NCBI GenBank assembly: GCA_938028745.1
Contig: CALIZL010000072.1
Span: 1-9,557, forward strand
DNA from: an uncultured Prevotella sp.
Lineage (GTDB): Bacteria; Bacteroidota; Bacteroidia; Bacteroidales; Bacteroidaceae
Reading direction: 5' to 3'
Length of the DNA: 9,557 nucleotides
The notes beneath the pieces are model-generated. The model was not told the origin of the DNA. It made no database searches and saw nothing but the letters and a program-made list of their open reading frames with translations. The position numbers were made by a program, and so were the translations under genes. Below are positions 5,493-9,557 of this stretch, one piece after another; within the stretch, counting starts at the first letter, position 1, and each line of letters starts with the position of its first letter.

Positions 5493-7061
5493 TTACTTGT
5501 TTCTGGGATTTGCCGTAAGTCCGGCTGTTATAACGTCTTGTGGCAGCTGTATTGCACGGCGTAGGTCGTTTACGGTAAGCGAGTCTTTAACGTCTGTTAC
5601 GCTGCTGCTTGCGTTCAGCGTGCGGCGGTAAATAACTATTCCGTAGCGTTTAACGTCTTGCAGTCGCCAGCCTTCGCCCAGGGTCATGATGCGCCTAAGG
5701 TGCAAGATGGCGTGCAGTAGGGGTTCTTGCGTGGTGGGCTCGATGCTGAAAGCGGTGTTGAATTTCTTTTTTGGCGTTGGTGCAGTTGGGGTGTAATAGC
5801 CTATTCCGTTGTAGAAATTCTTGATGCCTTCCAGTGTAACGCTCAATGCGCCGCTCGAGTAGGCCTTCACTTCTGTGTTCAAATCCGCTACCGCGGCCTC
5901 GTAGTTGCCCAGCATGGCGTTGGCTTCGGCGCGCACAAGCAGGGTGAGGTCGGTTGTAAGCACGGCGTAGGCCGAGTGCGCATAACCTATGCCTGCCTGC
6001 ACATCGGTATATTCGAAGGCGTAAGGAACCTTGTTGATGAAGTACTTCGACAGGCTGTTGTTGCTCCAGACGGTGTAGCCGAAGTTGCTGCTGCGCCCCC
6101 ACGGACCTTGCGATTGCAGGTCTTCTTTTTCTGAAATGAGCTGCCCGTGCGCATACTTGTTGCCCATGCGGTAAGGGCCTAGGAGGGCACCTGCCTGCGA
6201 ATGAACCGTCTGTAACAACAGGTTGGCTTGGCTGGATACGCTCACATAGGCATTCGGAGCTATCTGTCCGTTCACCGAAAGTGCGTTGAACGCCTTCCAA
6301 TCGCGTAATTTCGAAGAGGCGTCTGCGCCCAATACGCGTGTGGCATAGGCCACGGCCTTGGCGTACTTTTGGTAATATAGGTTGAAAAGCGCCGCGAAGG
6401 CATAGGCCGCATTGCGGGTGAAGTGGTACTTGGGACGTGAATAGTTGTCGGTTACCAGCGGCAGCCCCTCTTCAATGTCGCGGTTTATCTGCTCGTAAAA
6501 GGCTGCCAGTGTGCCGCGTTCGTACTTGGTTCCAACCGTCGTTTCGGGGCGTGTGGGGTAGGGCAGTCCCAGGTTTTTGCTGGCCGTCGTTGGGTCGTAG
6601 GCCATGCAAAAGGTGTTGGCAAGGGTTAGTGCAGCGTATGCGCGGCACAGCAATGCTTCGCCTTTCGAGGGCATCAGTTCGCTGTTGTTGCCCTGCTGTT
6701 CTATCGTTTGGAGGGCCGTGTTGGCCGTAGACATGGCCATGTACAGACTGTTCCACAGTTCTTGCGGCGATTCAGACTCTTGTGTCTCGGTGATGTCGCT
6801 CCACGAGTAGGCTTGGTCGTAAAATCGGCCGTCGCTTCCCCAGCCCGTTACGTCGAACTCGTCGGCATTGTCCGAATACAGTTCTGCCAGATAGGCAGGG
6901 TTGTGGTCGGGGTAGGCCGAAACGAGGTATTTCTGTATTTTCTCTTTATTGTTCAGCTCCATGCGGTTGTCGGGCAGCTTGTCGAGAAACTTGTCGCACG
7001 AACTGATGCCCAACGTTGTTGCGGCCAACAACACAAATATGTAGATGTTTTGCTTATTCAT
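5493..7061 (-). CDS. SusD/RagB family outer-membrane substrate-binding lipoprotein
   Basis: This 522-residue protein is the lid and binding lipoprotein that sits on the SusC-type barrel. Its signal peptide ends in lipobox G-I-S-S-C (C22), followed by the family's D-K-F-L-D-K-L-P-D-N-R at 23-33. The helical core shows W103-N-S-L-Y-M with N-T-A-L-Q-T-I-E at 114-121, then G134-E-A-L-L-C-R-A-Y-A at 134-143, the usual SusD TPR-like region. A TPR-like R-A-E-A-N-A-M-L-G-N-Y segment lies at 377-387. The C-terminal motif L-R-R-I-M-T-L-G-E-G-W-R-L-Q-D-V-K-R at 455-472 is characteristic. The N-terminal D-N-R-x-E-L segment and S-A-Y-P at 48-51 resemble the RagB/BT2263 peptide-uptake branch more than glycan-binding SusD. 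It starts 19 bases after the SusC gene stop. Complete and undisturbed. Confidence 0.95.
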   Translation of the reverse strand: MNKQNIYIFVLLAATTLGISSCDKFLDKLPDNRMELNNKEKIQKYLVSAYPDHNPAYLAELYSDNADEFDVTGWGSDGRFYDQAYSWSDITETQESESPQELWNSLYMAMSTANTALQTIEQQGNNSELMPSKGEALLCRAYAALTLANTFCMAYDPTTASKNLGLPYPTRPETTVGTKYERGTLAAFYEQINRDIEEGLPLVTDNYSRPKYHFTRNAAYAFAALFNLYYQKYAKAVAYATRVLGADASSKLRDWKAFNALSVNGQIAPNAYVSVSSQANLLLQTVHSQAGALLGPYRMGNKYAHGQLISEKEDLQSQGPWGRSSNFGYTVWSNNSLSKYFINKVPYAFEYTDVQAGIGYAHSAYAVLTTDLTLLVRAEANAMLGNYEAAVADLNTEVKAYSSGALSVTLEGIKNFYNGIGYYTPTAPTPKKKFNTAFSIEPTTQEPLLHAILHLRRIMTLGEGWRLQDVKRYGIVIYRRTLNASSSVTDVKDSLTVNDLRRAIQLPQDVITAGLTANPRNK

Positions 7062-7080
7062 AACTGTTTCTTTTATTTGT

Positions 7081-9557
7081 TTATAAACCGAATTTGAGGG
7101 TCATTGTAAACTGACGTGGTATGGGGGCAGCCACGCCTCCTGCGTTAACAAACTCTGGGTCTTGGCCGTTCAACTTCTTGTCTGCATAGATGAGGAACAG
7201 GTTTGTGGCTTGGAGTTTCAGCGAGAGATTGGTGAAGGGCGTCGACCTAAGCATTGCTTTTGGGAAATCGTAGCCCAACGAAATCTCTTTCATGCGTACG
7301 AAGTCGCCTTTTGCCGTGCGGTTGCTCGTATAGTTATAGGCGTTGTAGGCTATGCGGAGGTTCCTGTCCGAGGCAAAGCTGCGGTAGGGCAGTATGGTAG
7401 GAACCGAGGTGGTCTTTTCGTCGCCGGCTTGCATCCAGCGGTTCTTAAACTCCTTGGTCATCGAGGTGAGGTCGTTGTATTGTGCGCTGAAGATGCGGTC
7501 TAGGCGCACATAGCTGCCGAACGAGTAGGTAAGGAATACGTTCAGTCGCCAGTTCTTCCACTTGATTTCGTTGCCTAACGACCCCGTTATCGTGGGTTCT
7601 GTCGGTCCTTCGTAAACCAGGTAGCCGTTGCTGTTGCGGTTTTGGAAGTCGAGGTCGGTAGAGGTAAGCTCGCCTTTCTCGTTGAGATAGGTGGGTATGC
7701 CTTTATCGGTTAGTCCTTGGAAAGGCATCGAGAAGATGGCGCGATGCGGAAAACCCTCCATCGTAAAGCCGCTGCTTGCCTCGCCGTTCACAAGGTCGAT
7801 GGTGCGGGCTTGGCTCATCAGCGAGGTAACCTCTGTCGTTACGTGCGAAAATATCACGTTGGTAACCCATGTTAAGTTGTTGTTCTTGATGTTTGTCGTT
7901 TGCACCGAGAGCTCTTGGCCTTGCGACTTCATCGTAGCGGTGTTGGCATACCTAATCACTTGTCCGCCTACGCCCTGTGTGGCTATGGGACCGATGAGGT
8001 CGAAGTTGTTGCGCCAGAAGAGGTCGAACGTTACGTTGATGCGGTTGTTGAGGAAACCCAGTTCCGAACCGATGTTGAATTCGTGTTTCTTCTCGTACGT
8101 TAGTTGGGCGTTTTCCAACTCGCTGGTCATGATACCCGACTCCTTGTCGGTTCCTACAATTCTGTACGGCGTGTACGCTTTGAGTATCTGGGTGGAGTTG
8201 GTGTAGGTTGCCGGACCAGGGTCGGCCGTAAGCGAATAAGAGGTGCGCACCATGGCATGTGTCAGTGCGTTGTTGAATGTTTTCTTAAACCACGGCTCTT
8301 CGCTGGCGTTCCAACTTCCCGACACGTTCCATGTGGGCAACCAGCGTGCGCTTCGGCTTCTTCCCAGGCGGTTTGTGCCTTCGTAGCGGTAGGTGCCCGT
8401 AAGGTTGTAGCGTTGCTTATACGAGTAGGTGCCCGTGGCAAAGAAGGCCGCCGTGCGGTTGTGGGTGTTGTTGAGCGAGTAGTAAACGGCGTTGTCGTCT
8501 ATGTTCTTCTTAAAGAACTGGTAGACGTAGAAGGGTATTTCGCCCCCGTCGTACTGCATGCCGACGCCGTTGAAGTACGTGCGCCTGCGGTCTACGTTAG
8601 ACACGTCGATGCCGCCCAGCACGTTCACGGCGTGCGTGTTGTCGAACGTGTGGTTGTAATTGGCCGTGGCGCGCACGTCCCAGCTCACCTTCTGCAAGTC
8701 GGTTTTTTGGTAGAAACCGCCGTAGGGCAGCACCGTTATCGGCAATGCGTAGGCGTTTGTGGGGTCCTTGTACAGGTAGTTGTTGGCGTCGCGTATCAGC
8801 GCGTTGTCCATAGCCCTGTAAGCTAGAGCTTGGTTGGCGTACTCGGTAATCTGGTGCTCTTGTGTAGAGGTGTCGTATTGCACGGCGCCGATGATGGCCA
8901 ATCGCAAGTCGTCGATGGGCTTGTAGGCCAGCTCGGCTTGGAATTTCGTGTTCAGCACGTTCATGTCTATCTTGTTGTTCTCCAGCTCTTTCAAGATGTT
9001 GAAGGGTGCATAGTTGGCATGGTAGTACGTGTTGGGGTCGAGCGCGCGCGACGTGTTCAATGCGTACGAGTAGGGGTTGATGTCGAAATCGCGCTTCACT
9101 TGTCCGCTTATCACGTCCACATCCTGCCCCAGCGTGCCCGGTGCTTGCTGTTTGCGGTACGAAACCGAGGCCAGCAGCGTGAGCGAGAGATTGTCGAGCA
9201 GATGATGGGTGGCGTTTACGTTGGCCGTGTAACGCCTCACGGCAGAAGTCTTGTACCAGCCTGGGTCGGCCATGAACGACATCGACACGTAATAGTTGGA
9301 CTTGCCCGTGCCGCCGCTCAGACTTACCGAGTGGTTTTGCATGAGTGCGCTCGAAAATAGCTGCTTAAACCAGTTGGTGTTGCGCATTTCGGCACTGTAC
9401 AAGTAGGCGTCGCGGGCCTCTTGGGTGTTCTCCAAGAAGAATTGGCCCGTCTTGGGGTTGTAGGTGTTAATCAGTTCGTACATCTTTCCGTAAACGCCAT
9501 AGTCGCTGCCGTTAAGCACGCTCGAGAGGTTGAGCCAGCCCTTGTTTTCCATTTCCC
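7081..9557 (-). CDS. SusC/RagA family TonB-dependent outer-membrane transporter (5' end missing)
   Basis: At least 824 complete codons are visible. The frame is open through the right edge, so the signal peptide, the carboxypeptidase-like N-terminal domain, the TonB box and most of the plug (probably 200-250 residues) lie outside. Counting from the methionine codon at 9550-9552, N-T-N-W-F-K-Q-L-F at 58-66 and Q-N-H-S-V-S-L-S-G-G at 72-81, followed by S-N-Y-Y-V-S-M-S-F-M at 85-94, mark the junction between plug and 22-strand barrel in SusC/RagA proteins. The rest is barrel: alternating strands, aromatic girdles and a final P-R-Q-F-T-M-T-L-K-F-G-L strand. It forms the import pore with the SusD partner and uses TonB-ExbBD energy. 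It heads the operon visible here. No frameshift or stop interrupts the visible part. Substrate class is inferred from its neighbours. Confidence 0.96.
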   Translation of the reverse strand, partial: EMENKGWLNLSSVLNGSDYGVYGKMYELINTYNPKTGQFFLENTQEARDAYLYSAEMRNTNWFKQLFSSALMQNHSVSLSGGTGKSNYYVSMSFMADPGWYKTSAVRRYTANVNATHHLLDNLSLTLLASVSYRKQQAPGTLGQDVDVISGQVKRDFDINPYSYALNTSRALDPNTYYHANYAPFNILKELENNKIDMNVLNTKFQAELAYKPIDDLRLAIIGAVQYDTSTQEHQITEYANQALAYRAMDNALIRDANNYLYKDPTNAYALPITVLPYGGFYQKTDLQKVSWDVRATANYNHTFDNTHAVNVLGGIDVSNVDRRRTYFNGVGMQYDGGEIPFYVYQFFKKNIDDNAVYYSLNNTHNRTAAFFATGTYSYKQRYNLTGTYRYEGTNRLGRSRSARWLPTWNVSGSWNASEEPWFKKTFNNALTHAMVRTSYSLTADPGPATYTNSTQILKAYTPYRIVGTDKESGIMTSELENAQLTYEKKHEFNIGSELGFLNNRINVTFDLFWRNNFDLIGPIATQGVGGQVIRYANTATMKSQGQELSVQTTNIKNNNLTWVTNVIFSHVTTEVTSLMSQARTIDLVNGEASSGFTMEGFPHRAIFSMPFQGLTDKGIPTYLNEKGELTSTDLDFQNRNSNGYLVYEGPTEPTITGSLGNEIKWKNWRLNVFLTYSFGSYVRLDRIFSAQYNDLTSMTKEFKNRWMQAGDEKTTSVPTILPYRSFASDRNLRIAYNAYNYTSNRTAKGDFVRMKEISLGYDFPKAMLRSTPFTNLSLKLQATNLFLIYADKKLNGQDPEFVNAGGVAAPIPRQFTMTLKFGL

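Noticed and set aside
8104..8826. 240-codon + frame antisense to the SusC-like gene, the longest of many such frames between 2449 and 9360
   Set aside because: The translation is dominated by V, G, R and A as expected for the mirror of codon bias in a real gene. The sense strand has clear SusC barrel features.

Overview
The window comes from a member of the Bacteroidota, most likely a Prevotella-like oral or gut anaerobe. Four things point there: the rpsD-rpoA-rplQ order with an alanine/glutamate/lysine-rich tail on L17; start codons preceded by A/T-rich leaders rather than clear Shine-Dalgarno sites; a SusC/SusD (RagA/RagB) pair; and several lipoproteins whose lipidated cysteine is followed by acidic residues, as in surface-exported Bacteroidota lipoproteins. 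The genus is an inference from overall character, not from a marker comparison.

Left part (1-1705, + strand): the distal end of the ribosomal protein/alpha operon. The last eight codons of rpsD (S4) are present, then complete rpoA, a 78-base spacer with overlapping inverted repeats, complete rplQ (true start 1111), and a strong intrinsic terminator with a GNRA-type tetraloop at 1669-1705.

Middle part (1706-2232): about 530 bases between two converging transcription units. It holds no recognisable full gene. It does hold a coding-like frame without a start (1755-1916), a short frame starting at GTG that overlaps its stop (1913-2014), a stretch (2011-2139) that is open in all three minus frames and rich in palindromes, and two hairpins that may terminate transcription from either side.

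Right part (2233-9557, - strand): five tightly spaced genes read right to left. They are a SusC/RagA TonB-dependent outer-membrane transporter (5' end outside the window), its SusD/RagB substrate-binding lipoprotein, a zincin-type (HExxH) lipoprotein of the 'substrate import-associated zinc metallohydrolase' kind, a DUF4302 lipoprotein, and a lipoprotein with two BACON-like domains and a C-terminal beta-rich module. Gaps are 19, 18, 17 and 6 bases, so this is very probably one operon. Its promoter would lie beyond the right edge. There are no glycoside hydrolases or polysaccharide lyases, and the pair resembles the RagAB/BT2263-2264 branch. The likeliest job is therefore capture, possible trimming and TonB-driven import of peptides or protein-derived material across the outer membrane. 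The substrate is an inference. Nothing in the window points to a defence system, CRISPR array, tRNA, rRNA or complete insertion sequence.
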